From NCBI GenBank assembly GCA_902524595.1, contig CABZDS010000001.1, forward strand, positions 124,001-188,000: DNA of 64,000 bases, written 5' to 3'. Numbering within the stretch: the first letter of the stretch is position 1; each line of letters begins with the position of its first letter. A program made the position numbers and the translations under genes. Positions 54,010-64,000 of the stretch are shown here, in pieces. A model generated the notes under the pieces. The model was given only the letters and a program-made list of their open reading frames with translations, had not been told where the DNA came from and searched no databases. The stretch comes from an uncultured Pelagibacteraceae bacterium. GTDB lineage: Bacteria > Pseudomonadota > Alphaproteobacteria > Pelagibacterales > Pelagibacteraceae.

Positions 54010-55587
54010 TTAAAATACTACTAATCCTAAAATTACAAGTAATAATAAACCAATGATTGATTGATTTCTGAAAGCTACCATTTCAGATTTTTTTGTATTT
54101 AGATCATTATATGTATTTGTATTTTGTGGAATTTGCCCACTTGCAAGAAATGTTAATGCTTGGTTTGCCTTATCCATTATTTGAGGCATTTCTGGCAGTC
54201 TTTTTATAACTTCAGCAGAATTTTTAAGAGTTTCGTTTAATGTGGTAATAGGATCTTTTGTTTCTTTAAGCCATTTTTCAAGAACAGGTCTTGACGTTTC
54301 CCAAATGTTTGTCTCTGGATTTAATCTTCTTGCAACACCTTCAACTACTACCATGGTTTTCTGTAGCATGAGCAACTGTGGTTGAGTTTGCATATTAAAT
54401 TTTTCTGTCACATCAAAAAGTTGTTTGAGTAGTTTACCGCCAGATATATCTTTAATTGACTGACCAAATATTGGCTCTCCTATTGATCTTAGTGCTTGGG
54501 CGAGATCATCAACAGGCACTTCTTTTGGAACTAACCCTGCAGCTAAATGAACTTCAGCCACTTTTTTATAATCTCTTTTAATAAATCCATATAAAATCTC
54601 AGCAAGAAATTTTTTACTCAAATCATCGAGCCTTCCCATTATACCAAAATCAATAGGGACTATTTGACCACTATTGTTTATAAAAATGTTACCTTGATGC
54701 ATATCTGCATGAAAAAAACCATCTCTGACAGCATGTCTTAGAAAATGTTGAATAATATCTGATGCAATCTTTTTGGTATCTATATTTCTTTTTTCTAACT
54801 CTTCTTTTTCTCTTATAGAGACACCTTCAACCCAATCTAAAGTCATTACGTTTTCACTTGTAAAATTCCAATAAATTCTAGGAACTTGAAATCCACTGTC
54901 ATTCTTAGTGTTTTCAGAATACTCATTAGCTGCAGCGGCTTCAAATCTTAAATCCATTTCTAAATTGGTTATTTCTTTTAGTAAATAAACAACCTCAACT
55001 AATTTTAGTCTTTTTGTCTTTTTGATAATTGACTCAGTTAAAAAAGCAAAAAGCATCAAAGCATCAATTTCTTCGTTGAATATTTTTTTTATATTTGGTC
55101 GTAAAATTTTAATAGCCACATCTTTAATTGTGCCGTTATCATTTATTTGTGCTTTATGTACTTGAGCTATAGATGCCGCTGCCACTGGTTCAGATAGATT
55201 TATAATTGAATTAAAATTATCTTCTCCTAGATCTTTTTTGATTATTTCTTTAGCATTATATAATTCAAAGGGAGGCAAACGATCTTGTAGACTCTCTAGT
55301 TGCTTCGATAACTTTTCTCCAATTATATCTGGTCTAGTTGCTAGAAATTGACCTAATTTAATAAATGTCGTGCCCATAGATTGTAAGGAGTTTGATAATC
55401 TTTCACCTTCGGTTTCATTTACAAAAGAAATATTTTTTTTTGAAAATGAAAAAGATAACAAATAGAATAAAATTTTTATTCCAATCGGCGGATTATGAAA
55501 CTTTGTGAAAATACTTAAAGCGTCAGATTTTGCTAATTTTCTTCCAAGCTTAAAAAGTATATATAATTTTTTAATCATATTTTCCAA
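54010..55587 (-). CDS. ubiB: Ubiquinone biosynthesis kinase-like protein UbiB
   Basis: LGQFLATRPDIIGEKLSKQLESLQDRLPPF, PVAAASIAQVHKAQ, GFFHADMHQGNIF. Confidence 0.95.
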   Translation of the reverse strand: MENMIKKLYILFKLGRKLAKSDALSIFTKFHNPPIGIKILFYLLSFSFSKKNISFVNETEGERLSNSLQSMGTTFIKLGQFLATRPDIIGEKLSKQLESLQDRLPPFELYNAKEIIKKDLGEDNFNSIINLSEPVAAASIAQVHKAQINDNGTIKDVAIKILRPNIKKIFNEEIDALMLFAFLTESIIKKTKRLKLVEVVYLLKEITNLEMDLRFEAAAANEYSENTKNDSGFQVPRIYWNFTSENVMTLDWVEGVSIREKEELEKRNIDTKKIASDIIQHFLRHAVRDGFFHADMHQGNIFINNSGQIVPIDFGIMGRLDDLSKKFLAEILYGFIKRDYKKVAEVHLAAGLVPKEVPVDDLAQALRSIGEPIFGQSIKDISGGKLLKQLFDVTEKFNMQTQPQLLMLQKTMVVVEGVARRLNPETNIWETSRPVLEKWLKETKDPITTLNETLKNSAEVIKRLPEMPQIMDKANQALTFLASGQIPQNTNTYNDLNTKKSEMVAFRNQSIIGLLLLVILGLVVF

Positions 55588-56282
55588 CCTGAATGAATAG
55601 CTACTATTCCACCAGAAAAGTTTCTATACTCACATTTAATAAAATTATTTTTCTCCATTAAACCCTTTAATTCCTCTTGGTTAACAAATTCTTGGATACT
55701 TTTTACTAGATATTCATAAGGCTCTTTTTCACCAACTACAAATTTTCCGATTTTTGGAATTAATTTAGAGTATCTTTTATAGACTAAATCTAAGTTTAAA
55801 TTTTGAATTTTTGAAAATTCTAAACAAAAAAATCTACCACCTGATTTTAAAACTCTGAACGCTTCACTTAAAGATTTTTCTATATTTTTTGTATTTCTTA
55901 AACCAAAACTGATTGTGTAATAATCACATGAATTAGATTTTAAGGGCAATTTCTCTGCTGATCCCTTTATCCACTTGATATTTTTATAGTTTGATAATCT
56001 ATTTTTTCCCTTTTTCATCATTCCTTCATTGGGATCAATACAAAATAATTCTATATTTTTATTTAAACTATTATCGATATAAAGTTTTGCTATATCACCT
56101 GTACCACATGCAACATCTGCTAGAATTTTATTTTTTCCTGGGTTCATCCAATTTATTAAATTTCTTTTCCATATTCTGTGAACTCCAAGTGACATTAAAT
56201 CATTCATGATATCGTATTTATCATAAACTTTATCAAACACACCTTGGACTAGACCTTTTCTATTTTGAAGATATTGTTGCAT
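55575..56282 (-). CDS. ubiE: Demethylmenaquinone/ubiquinone methyltransferase UbiE
   Basis: VFDKVYDKYDIMNDLMSLGVHRIWK, DVACGTGDIA, FGLRNTKNIEKSLSEAFRVLKSGGRF. Confidence 0.95.
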   Translation of the reverse strand: MQQYLQNRKGLVQGVFDKVYDKYDIMNDLMSLGVHRIWKRNLINWMNPGKNKILADVACGTGDIAKLYIDNSLNKNIELFCIDPNEGMMKKGKNRLSNYKNIKWIKGSAEKLPLKSNSCDYYTISFGLRNTKNIEKSLSEAFRVLKSGGRFFCLEFSKIQNLNLDLVYKRYSKLIPKIGKFVVGEKEPYEYLVKSIQEFVNQEELKGLMEKNNFIKCEYRNFSGGIVAIHSGWKI

Positions 56283-56314
56283 AAAATAAATAATAATAAT
56301 TAATATAATAATAA

Positions 56315-57178
56315 ATGCCAGAATTGCCAGAAGTAGAAGTTGTTAAACAGTCTCTAAGTAGAACGATAACAGGAAAAAAAATAAAAAAAGTAAGTATTAA
56401 GAATAGAAATTTAAGGTTTAAAATAAAAAAAGGTTTTGAAACAAGACTTAAATCAAAATCGATAAAAAAAGTTAAGAGGTTTTCAAAATATATTATACTG
56501 GTTTTAAATGATGAAAAATTTTGTTTAATTCATCTTGGAATGTCTGGAACTATACATCTTTTAAGGAAAAATATTTTAAATCAAAAGACAAATGCAAGTT
56601 TTTATCACAGTCCTTATTTGCCGAAAAAACATAACCATGTATTTTTGGAATTTGATAACATAAAAATTATATATAATGATCCTAGAAGATTTGGTTGTTT
56701 TAAATTATTAGAGAATAAGAATAGTTTAGAAAATTTTGTAAATAATTATGGTCCCGAACCTTTTTCTTCAAAATTTAATCTTAATTACTTAAAAAAATAT
56801 TTTTATAATAAGAAAAAGAATATAAAAAATTTCTTATTAGATCAAAAGTTTGTTTCAGGTTTGGGAAATATTTATGCGAGTGAGATTTTATTTAATTGTA
56901 AAATAAATCCGAAAAAAAAAGCAAAATCTTTAAGCAAAAACGATTGCGTTAATATTATCAAATTTTCAAGAAAAATTTTAAATCAAGCAATAAAAAAAGG
57001 AGGGTCTAGTATTAGAGATTTTAAAAATACAGTTGGTAAAAATGGATCTTTTCAAGATAACTTTAAAGTATACAATAGAGAGAATATGAGTTGTGTTTCT
57101 CCAGGATGCAAAGGAATAATAATAAAAAAATTTATCACTAATAGATCGACATTTTTTTGTAATATTTGTCAAAAATAA
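56315..57178 (+). CDS. mutM: Formamidopyrimidine-DNA glycosylase
   Basis: MPELPEVEVVKQSL, HLGMSGTI, DPRRFG, GLGNIYASEILF, C-terminal zinc finger. Confidence 0.96.
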   Translation: MPELPEVEVVKQSLSRTITGKKIKKVSIKNRNLRFKIKKGFETRLKSKSIKKVKRFSKYIILVLNDEKFCLIHLGMSGTIHLLRKNILNQKTNASFYHSPYLPKKHNHVFLEFDNIKIIYNDPRRFGCFKLLENKNSLENFVNNYGPEPFSSKFNLNYLKKYFYNKKKNIKNFLLDQKFVSGLGNIYASEILFNCKINPKKKAKSLSKNDCVNIIKFSRKILNQAIKKGGSSIRDFKNTVGKNGSFQDNFKVYNRENMSCVSPGCKGIIIKKFITNRSTFFCNICQK

Positions 57179-57228
57179 AAAATTATTCTATTGACCCTAT
57201 AAATTTCTCGTTATATACAATCGCGCTT

Positions 57229-57489
57229 ATGGCAAATACTAAATCAGCTATTAAACGAATAAGACGTATATCACGTCAAACAACTGTAAATAAGTCTAGA
57301 AAAAGCAGGTTTAGATCTGCAATAAAAAAAATGAATTTAATTCTTGATAAAAAAAACAAAAAAGAAGCCTTAGCTTTTTTGCCAAAGTTAAACTCCGAAT
57401 TAATGAAAATAGCTAAGACAGGAGTGATAAAAAAGCAAAACGCGTCAAGAAATATCTCCAGAATAACAAAAAAAATAAATTCTTTATAA
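57229..57489 (+). CDS. rpsT: 30S ribosomal protein S20
   Basis: MANTKSAIKRIRRISRQTTVNKSRKSRFRSAIKK; start trimmed from the 57166 ORF. Confidence 0.96.
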   Translation: MANTKSAIKRIRRISRQTTVNKSRKSRFRSAIKKMNLILDKKNKKEALAFLPKLNSELMKIAKTGVIKKQNASRNISRITKKINSL

Positions 57490-57733
57490 CAACTTTTAGT
57501 TTACTTAATGAAATTACAACTCTAGAGATTATTTTTTCAATTAAAAAATGAAATTTCTTATCATTTTGTCTTAAAATAAAAAAAGAATAATAAAAGTAAA
57601 TTTAAGATTACTAAATTTAAGTCTCTCAAATCAGATTCAATTATTAATTTATACAATTGTAAATTTTATTTTTTTTTGAGAATAAAAATAAATTTATTGC
57701 ATTGAATTATGAATAGGAGTTAAACAGACTCTC

Positions 57734-59143
57734 ATGAAAAATAATCTTAACAACATTAAATCAGACAATATTAATAAGATTGATTGGAAATTATTACAAA
57801 ATGAAATGAAAAATAAATTTGGTTCTGAGATTTATGATAGTTGGTTAAAAAAAATTGATTTGGTCGACGAGTTTAAGAATTATGTTTTGTTGTCTGTTTC
57901 GACTAGATTTATTAGAGATTGGATAACTTCAAGATATTTAGATCAAATATTACAAATAATTAAATTTTATAAAAAAGATATTTCTAGAATAGAGTTTGTT
58001 ATTAACGATAATATAAGGACCGAAAATAGTAATGAAATAAAACAAGATAATTTATCAGATAATGAAAAAATTTCTTTTATCAAAGACTCGTATCTTCAAT
58101 ATAATAGAATTGACCCAAATAAAAATTTTGAAAATTTCTTGCTAGGGAAAAGTAATAAACTAGCTTTTGAAGCTGCAAAAAAAGTTTCAGAGCAAATAGC
58201 ACACTATAACCCTTTATATATTTATGGTGGAGTTGGTATGGGTAAGACACATTTGTTGAATGCAATTGGTTTAAGTTTGAAAGAAAAAAATAAAGTAATG
58301 TTTATTTCAGCTGAAAGATTTATGTATCAATTTGTAAAATCAATAAAATCCAACGATATGGTAAAGTTTAAAGAGTATTTTAGAAATACAGACATATTTT
58401 TGATTGATGACATTCAATTTATGAACGGAAAAGAAGCTATGCAAGAAGAGTTTTTCCATACATTTAATGTTTTGCTAGAGAAAGGATCTCAAATTATTAT
58501 ATCAGCAGATAGACCACCAAACAAATTAACTAGAATACAAGAGAGAATCAAATCTAGATTTTCAGGAGGACTAGTAGTTGATATCCAAAATGCCGATTTT
58601 GAATTAAGATACAATATAATAAAATCTAAAAACGATGACCTCAAAATTCATGATCCAAATAATATTCAAATTAGTGACGAAATCATAAAATTTATTAGTA
58701 CAGAAATTAGTACTAGTATCAGAGAACTTGTAGGTGCATTTAATAGAATAGTATCCTTCTCAAGAATTTATGGAAAAACTCCTTCGATGTCAGAAGTAAA
58801 AGTAATATTAAAAGATCTCTTAAATTTAACTGAAAATAAAGTTGATATAGATAATATTCAAACAATAGTCTGTAAATATTTTAAAATAAGTAAAAATGAA
58901 ATGCTTTCTCCAAGAAGGTCAAGATATCTTGTAAGACCAAGACAAACAGCTATTTATTTGGCAAAAATGCTGACATCTAAATCTTTACCAGAAATAGGTC
59001 GATCATTTGCTAATAGAGATCACACAACTGTTATTCATTCAGTTAAAACAATAGAAAAATTAAGAAAAGACGATAATGAATTAAATTTAAGCATTGATAG
59101 CCTGAAGAATAAAATATTATACAAACAAGAAAATGAAATTTAG
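57734..59143 (+). CDS. dnaA: Chromosomal replication initiator DnaA
   Basis: NPLYIYGGVGMGKTHLLNAIG, DIFLIDDIQFMNGKE, RSFANRDHTTVIHSVKTIEKL. Confidence 0.98.
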   Translation: MKNNLNNIKSDNINKIDWKLLQNEMKNKFGSEIYDSWLKKIDLVDEFKNYVLLSVSTRFIRDWITSRYLDQILQIIKFYKKDISRIEFVINDNIRTENSNEIKQDNLSDNEKISFIKDSYLQYNRIDPNKNFENFLLGKSNKLAFEAAKKVSEQIAHYNPLYIYGGVGMGKTHLLNAIGLSLKEKNKVMFISAERFMYQFVKSIKSNDMVKFKEYFRNTDIFLIDDIQFMNGKEAMQEEFFHTFNVLLEKGSQIIISADRPPNKLTRIQERIKSRFSGGLVVDIQNADFELRYNIIKSKNDDLKIHDPNNIQISDEIIKFISTEISTSIRELVGAFNRIVSFSRIYGKTPSMSEVKVILKDLLNLTENKVDIDNIQTIVCKYFKISKNEMLSPRRSRYLVRPRQTAIYLAKMLTSKSLPEIGRSFANRDHTTVIHSVKTIEKLRKDDNELNLSIDSLKNKILYKQENEI

Positions 59144-60245
59144 TGTTAATCAACAAGATTTGCAAAAATCTTTAGGTTACTGTCAGGGTGTAATAGAAAA
59201 AAGAAGCACTTTACCTATTCTTTCAAATATTTTGATAGAGGTAGCAAATTCAAAGTTAAAAATTACAGCAACAGATTTAGATTTAATTTTTGTAAATGAA
59301 ATTTCAAATATTAAAATTTTCGAAGAGGGAAAAACTACTACTTCATCATCAATTATGTTTGATATTATAAGAAAAATACCCTCTGGTAGTCAGATAAATT
59401 TTGAAAACACTGGAGAGAGTAAATTACAATTAGAGACAAATAAATCCTTATTTAATTTAAATTCAATTAATGCATCAGAATTTCCAATTACAGATGAAAA
59501 TTTTAATGAAAATGAATTTACTATAAATTCAAAAGATTTACTAAAACTTTTAAACAAATGTAAATTTTCGATTTCGAACGATGAAACAAGGCATTATCTT
59601 AGTGGTATTTTTTTTCATCAGACCCAAACAGATGATAAGAATTTTTTAACTGCAGCCGCAACAGATAGTCATAGAATGTCTATTTCAAAAGTAAGACTAA
59701 AAAATAAAATTGAATTTGAACCGATAATACTTCCAAAAAAAACTATATTTCAATTATGTTCCCTTTTAGAGGATCATGATGGCGAAGTTAAAGTCTCAAA
59801 TATTAAATCCAAAATTAAATTTGAACTTAATAATAGTATTTTGATATCAAAATTAATCGATGGAAAATTCCCTAATTATATTCAGGTTATCCCTAGAGAA
59901 AATCAAAAAAAATTAGAAATTGATTTGAAATCTTTTTTAAACTCTGTAGATAGGGTAGCATCAGTTTCTCTAGATAAAAAAGATGGTGTAAAATTTAATT
60001 TGACTAAAGATAATTTAGATTTATCTGTCAATAACACTAACAGTGGTGATGGTAAAGAAAGCCTATCTGTAAAATTTGAGACAGATTTAGATATAAGTTT
60101 TAACTCTAGATATTTGCTTGATATAGCATCCCAACTCGACGGTGATAACATTGAAATATATTTGAAAGATACTGGATCTCCAGCTTTAATAAAAGATCCT
60201 GCAGACTTTGACAGTATTTACGTTGTAATGCCTATGAAAGGTTAG
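59133..60245 (+). CDS. dnaN: DNA polymerase III beta subunit (sliding clamp)
   Basis: KRSTLPILSNILIEV, TDLDLIFVNEI, TDSHRMSISK, VYVVMPMKG-type C-terminus. Confidence 0.97.
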   Translation: MKFSVNQQDLQKSLGYCQGVIEKRSTLPILSNILIEVANSKLKITATDLDLIFVNEISNIKIFEEGKTTTSSSIMFDIIRKIPSGSQINFENTGESKLQLETNKSLFNLNSINASEFPITDENFNENEFTINSKDLLKLLNKCKFSISNDETRHYLSGIFFHQTQTDDKNFLTAAATDSHRMSISKVRLKNKIEFEPIILPKKTIFQLCSLLEDHDGEVKVSNIKSKIKFELNNSILISKLIDGKFPNYIQVIPRENQKKLEIDLKSFLNSVDRVASVSLDKKDGVKFNLTKDNLDLSVNNTNSGDGKESLSVKFETDLDISFNSRYLLDIASQLDGDNIEIYLKDTGSPALIKDPADFDSIYVVMPMKG

Positions 60246-60940
60246 TTAGCTAGACCAAGCTCGGAATATATTTCTTTTTGTAGTAATTTTACAAATTCTG
60301 TTTCCTCAATACCTGTATTAATTGGTTTTAGAATAGAAATAGTAATTGTTTTATTTGGCATCATTTTTCCAGATTTTGGCCATACTCTTCCAGAGTCAAT
60401 AGCAACAGGTTGACATTTTACATTTAATTCTCTGTAAATCCTTCCAACTCCCTTTTTAAAGGGAATAACTTCATCTGGTAGAACTCGAGTAGCTTGGGGA
60501 AAAACTATTATGGGTCTTTTTGTTTTCTCCATAGCTTGTTTAATTTTTTCAGTAAAATTAAGGTTTTCTTTGGAAACTTTATTTCTATTCACAGAAATAG
60601 AATCTATTTTTCTTAAATACCAACCGAATATCGGAATATTTAATAGTTCTTTTTTAAGAATAAAAATTGGAGAATTAAAAATTGTCTGTAAAAAGAAAGT
60701 TTCAAACATTGACTGATGAGAGGATGCTATAATGTAGTTCTCATCATTAATTATATTTTCTCGACCTTTAATTACTATGCTGGTTGAATAAAATATTTTT
60801 AAACAGAATGAGGACCAGTAACCAAAAAGCTTACCTCCAAAAAGAGTTATTTTCTTTGGTAGCATTAATGATGGAAGAAAAATAATGCATATGGATATTA
60901 ATCCAAAAAAAAATACACTTTTAAATAGGATGTTTCTCAT
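60242..60940 (-). CDS. plsC: 1-acyl-sn-glycerol-3-phosphate acyltransferase (PlsC)
   Basis: IIASSHQSMFETFFL (HxxxxE/D-type), SVNRNKVS, IIVFPQATRV, KKGVGRIY. Confidence 0.85.
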   Translation of the reverse strand: MRNILFKSVFFFGLISICIIFLPSLMLPKKITLFGGKLFGYWSSFCLKIFYSTSIVIKGRENIINDENYIIASSHQSMFETFFLQTIFNSPIFILKKELLNIPIFGWYLRKIDSISVNRNKVSKENLNFTEKIKQAMEKTKRPIIVFPQATRVLPDEVIPFKKGVGRIYRELNVKCQPVAIDSGRVWPKSGKMMPNKTITISILKPINTGIEETEFVKLLQKEIYSELGLAN

Positions 60941-60953
60941 TAAATATTTAAAG

Positions 60954-62168
60954 CTAGACTATGTCTGCTATTTTTTGTCTTTTTCTAATAATCTGTACTT
61001 TATTTCCTTTAATCAAAATTTCAGCAGGCCTTAATCTTAGATTATAATTAGAAGATAATGAATAACCGTATGCACCAGTATCGCAAATAACCATAATATC
61101 ATTTTCTTTTATGTTCTGGAATTTCCTTTCGGTTAAAAATTTATCAGTTGTTTCGCATACAGGGCCAACAAATTCCAATATTTTCTTTGATTGTGATTTA
61201 TTTCTTACTGATGGAACTATTCTATGTTTTGCATTATACAAAGCTGGTCTTATCAAATCATTCATTGCCGCATCCAATATCACAAATGTTTTTGTCTTAT
61301 TATGTTTTAAATAAATTACTTTAGTTGCAAGAATACCAACATTTCCAATTATAGATCTTCCAGGTTCAAAAATTATTTTACAATTATATTTATTTTTAAA
61401 TTTAATTATTAATTTTTTATATTTTAAATAATCAAGTTTTTTTGCTTTATTGTCATAATTAATTCCCATCCCACCACCTAAATCAATAAACTCAAATTTA
61501 TAATCTAAATTTCTCAAAAGTTTATCAAGAACATTCAACATTTTTTCATAGGGTTTGTGATTTAATATTTGACTACCAATGTGAACACTTAAACATTTAA
61601 TGTTTATAAATTTTGAGTCTCTCATCAAATTAATAATTTTTATAAAAGTTTTCTTATCTACACCAAATTTATTCTCACTTTTGCCTGTAGAAATTTGTTT
61701 TAGTGTTTCAGCATCTGTATCTGGATTTAATCTCAGCCCTATATTAACAACTTTATTTACTTTTTTTGCAGCCTTTTCAATTGCTAAAACTTCACTCAAA
61801 GACTCAGAATTTATTAATAATATTTTTTGTTTAATTGCGTAATCAATTTCATCTTTCGTCTTACCAACTCCAGAGAAAACTATCTTGTTTTTATTAATAC
61901 CAGCTTTAAGTGATGCATATAATTCACCCTTTGAAACTACGTCTGCTCCAAGTCCAAGTTTTTTTATTTCTTTTAATAATGAAATATTAGAATTAGACTT
62001 TACAGAAAAACAAATTAAAGGTCTAATTTCATTAAAAGCTTTTTTAAAATTCACTATATTCTCTCTTAAATTTTTATATGAGTAGCAATATAGAGGTGTA
62101 TTAAATTTATTTGTTAGACTCTTAATATTTCTTCCTTCTATAAAAAAATTACTATTTATATATCTCAT
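60954..62168 (-). CDS. lysA: Diaminopimelate decarboxylase
   Basis: TPLYCYSYKNLREN, CFSVKSNSNISLL, HIGSQIL, DLGGGMGINY, EPGRSIIGN, CDTGAYGYSLSSNYN. Confidence 0.97.
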   Translation of the reverse strand: MRYINSNFFIEGRNIKSLTNKFNTPLYCYSYKNLRENIVNFKKAFNEIRPLICFSVKSNSNISLLKEIKKLGLGADVVSKGELYASLKAGINKNKIVFSGVGKTKDEIDYAIKQKILLINSESLSEVLAIEKAAKKVNKVVNIGLRLNPDTDAETLKQISTGKSENKFGVDKKTFIKIINLMRDSKFINIKCLSVHIGSQILNHKPYEKMLNVLDKLLRNLDYKFEFIDLGGGMGINYDNKAKKLDYLKYKKLIIKFKNKYNCKIIFEPGRSIIGNVGILATKVIYLKHNKTKTFVILDAAMNDLIRPALYNAKHRIVPSVRNKSQSKKILEFVGPVCETTDKFLTERKFQNIKENDIMVICDTGAYGYSLSSNYNLRLRPAEILIKGNKVQIIRKRQKIADIV

Positions 62169-62281
62169 AATACCTTTTGAATATTCTTACTTAATTCAGA
62201 TTTATATTCAGGATCACCTTTACGTCCACAAGCAACTACAAAATATAAACAAAGTATAATAATTAAAATTTTTTTACTCAT
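62165..62281 (-). CDS. 38-aa LptM/YifL-like lipoprotein (not in ORF track)
   Basis: MSKKILIIILCLYFVVACGRKGDPEYKSELSKNIQKVL; lipobox VVAC plus GRKGDPE; ATGA overlap with lysA start and argH stop. Confidence 0.8.
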   Translation of the reverse strand: MSKKILIIILCLYFVVACGRKGDPEYKSELSKNIQKVL

Positions 62282-63663
62282 TTTTTTGCTTTTTTTAACA
62301 TTTTCTTCACATTCTCAAAAGAAGTTCCGCCATAAGATTTTTTTGAATTAATCGAATTTTCTAGATTAAGTATTTTATAAACATTTAATGTTAATCTTGG
62401 CTCAATTTGATTAATTTCTTTTAATTCTAGTTCGTGAAGTTTTTTGTTTTTTTTTTCAGCTAAATTAATTATTTTTGCTGTCTGTATGTATGCCTTTCTA
62501 AATGGATACCCAAGCTCCCTTACAATGTGATCAGATAAATCTGTAGCTGTAGTAAATCCTTTTTCTGCAAGGGATAGCATACTTTTCTTATTTATTATTA
62601 AATTTTTTACTACATCATTCAACAATGATAGTGATATTTTTAATTGATCATTTGTTTTAAAAACAATTTCTTTGTCATCTTGTAGATCTTTAAAATATGA
62701 TAGAGGTAATCCTTTTAATATTGAAATCATGGAATTGATATTTCCTACAAAGGTTCCAGTTTTACCTCTTAAATATTCCAACGGATCTGGATTTTTTTTT
62801 TGTGGCATTATAGAAGAACCGGTTACCAATTTGTCATTTAAGGTTATCAAATTGAATGCATCTGAGTTCCAGATTATGAGTTCTTCGGCAATTCTTGAGA
62901 TATGCAAAGAGCAAGCTAGTGAAGAATACAAAAAATCTAACACAAAATCTCTATCAGATACAGTATCTACCGAATTGTTTGTTGGCTTTTTAAATTTAAG
63001 TTTTTTGGTGGTATAATATCTATCGATATTAAAAGAAGTTCCTGATAAGGCTCCAACTCCTAACGGATTTTCATCTAAAAACTCCAAATTATTCTTAAAT
63101 TTTTTCTTATCTCTCTTAAACATTTCAATATATGCTAGTAGATAATGTGCTAAAGATAATGGTTGTGCATTTTTTAAGTGCGTAAATCCAGGCATAATTG
63201 TTCTTACATTTTTTTTTGCAAGATTAATGATATTAGAATTTGTATTATCTAATAAAATTATAATTTTTTTGGTTGCCTCTTTTAACCATAATTTAAGGTC
63301 AGTAATTACCTGATCATTTCTAGATCTAGCAGTGTGAACATATCCAGCATCATCACCAATAAGTTCAAATAATCTATTCTCCACATTCATATGAATATCC
63401 TCTAAGTCATAATTAAAATTAAATTTCTTTTTGATAATTTCATTTTTAATTCTTTTTAATCCCCAAGTTATTTTATTTTTTATTCTAAAATTAATAATTT
63501 TCTGTTTGTAAAGCATTTCTGCGTGAGCAATTGATCCTTCAATATCCTCTTTAAATAGTCTCTTATCTACTGGTAATGAACCACCTACTTTTTTAAATAA
63601 AGTTGAGGCATTTTTTTTTATTCTTGCACCCCAAATTGGTTTATTGTTTTTATTTTTACCCAT
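62278..63663 (-). CDS. argH: Argininosuccinate lyase
   Basis: GYVHTARSRNDQVITDLKLWL, PGFTHLKNAQPLSLAHYLLAY, GSSIMPQKKNPDPLEYLRG. Confidence 0.98.
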   Translation of the reverse strand: MGKNKNNKPIWGARIKKNASTLFKKVGGSLPVDKRLFKEDIEGSIAHAEMLYKQKIINFRIKNKITWGLKRIKNEIIKKKFNFNYDLEDIHMNVENRLFELIGDDAGYVHTARSRNDQVITDLKLWLKEATKKIIILLDNTNSNIINLAKKNVRTIMPGFTHLKNAQPLSLAHYLLAYIEMFKRDKKKFKNNLEFLDENPLGVGALSGTSFNIDRYYTTKKLKFKKPTNNSVDTVSDRDFVLDFLYSSLACSLHISRIAEELIIWNSDAFNLITLNDKLVTGSSIMPQKKNPDPLEYLRGKTGTFVGNINSMISILKGLPLSYFKDLQDDKEIVFKTNDQLKISLSLLNDVVKNLIINKKSMLSLAEKGFTTATDLSDHIVRELGYPFRKAYIQTAKIINLAEKKNKKLHELELKEINQIEPRLTLNVYKILNLENSINSKKSYGGTSFENVKKMLKKAKK

Positions 63664-63682
63664 GTTATTCAGTTATAAATCT

Positions 63683-64000
63683 ATGAAATTTATATTTATA
63701 TTTATTAAAATAATATTTATTTACTTCATACCATTTAGTTTTTCATATTCAATAGAAGCGCCCAATATAAAAAATCTAATAATTTATGAGGAAAAACAAA
63801 AAATTAAGTTTTTTGACTTTCTAAATGAGGCTGGAAATAAAGTTAATTTGAAAGATTTCAAATCTGAATTAATTATTTTGAATTTTTGGGCAACATGGTG
63901 TGCTCCATGTAGAGAGGAAATGCCATCTTTAAATAATCTCCAATTATTGAATGATGAAAAAAAAATAAAAATTATCCCAATAAATATAGGTGGAGAAAAT
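63683..64000 (+). CDS. TlpA-like thiol:disulfide oxidoreductase, 5' fragment
   Basis: MKFIFIFIKIIFIYFIPFSFSYS signal, NFWATWCAPCREEMPSLNNL with CxxC; runs off the window end. Confidence 0.88.
   Translation, partial: MKFIFIFIKIIFIYFIPFSFSYSIEAPNIKNLIIYEEKQKIKFFDFLNEAGNKVNLKDFKSELIILNFWATWCAPCREEMPSLNNLQLLNDEKKIKIIPINIGGEN

Overview
The window is AT-rich and gene-dense, and both its gene content and order look like a streamlined alphaproteobacterium, most likely SAR11/Pelagibacterales. I did not verify the taxonomy. It contains mnmG(3' end)-rsmG-parA-parB with two parS-like palindromes, then holA-lptE-leuS, a porin, dapB-dnaJ-dnaK-grpE, maeB, murJ-trpS, tsaB/fur-miaB-phoH-ybeY-lnt-metK, nusA-infB-rbfA-rpsO-pnp, fabI-fabB-fabA, irr/katG, a putative metal transporter, dut-coaBC-ubiB-ubiE, mutM-rpsT-dnaA-dnaN, plsC, lysA and argH, ending in a TlpA-like 5' fragment. 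No tRNA, rRNA, CRISPR array or transposon was recognised. The most interesting items are: (1) a possible iron/peroxide/manganese island at 46.1-51.15 kb. It has an Irr-type regulator, two near-identical Irr-box-like (ICE) palindromes before irr and katG, a duplicated-motif metal transporter, and three Fur-like boxes (two are identical 18-mers exactly 30 bp apart) ahead of an uncalled 59-aa protein with eight cysteines; (2) an uncalled 35-aa ArfA-like ribosome rescue factor; (3) an MBL-fold enzyme flanked by two uncalled, mutually similar one-TM micro-proteins; (4) a putative attenuator directly before nusA, which the ORF caller mis-read as an N-terminal extension; (5) parS sites inside mnmG and rsmG; (6) a very short TsaB. 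All family calls are from motif recognition by eye; no database search was run.
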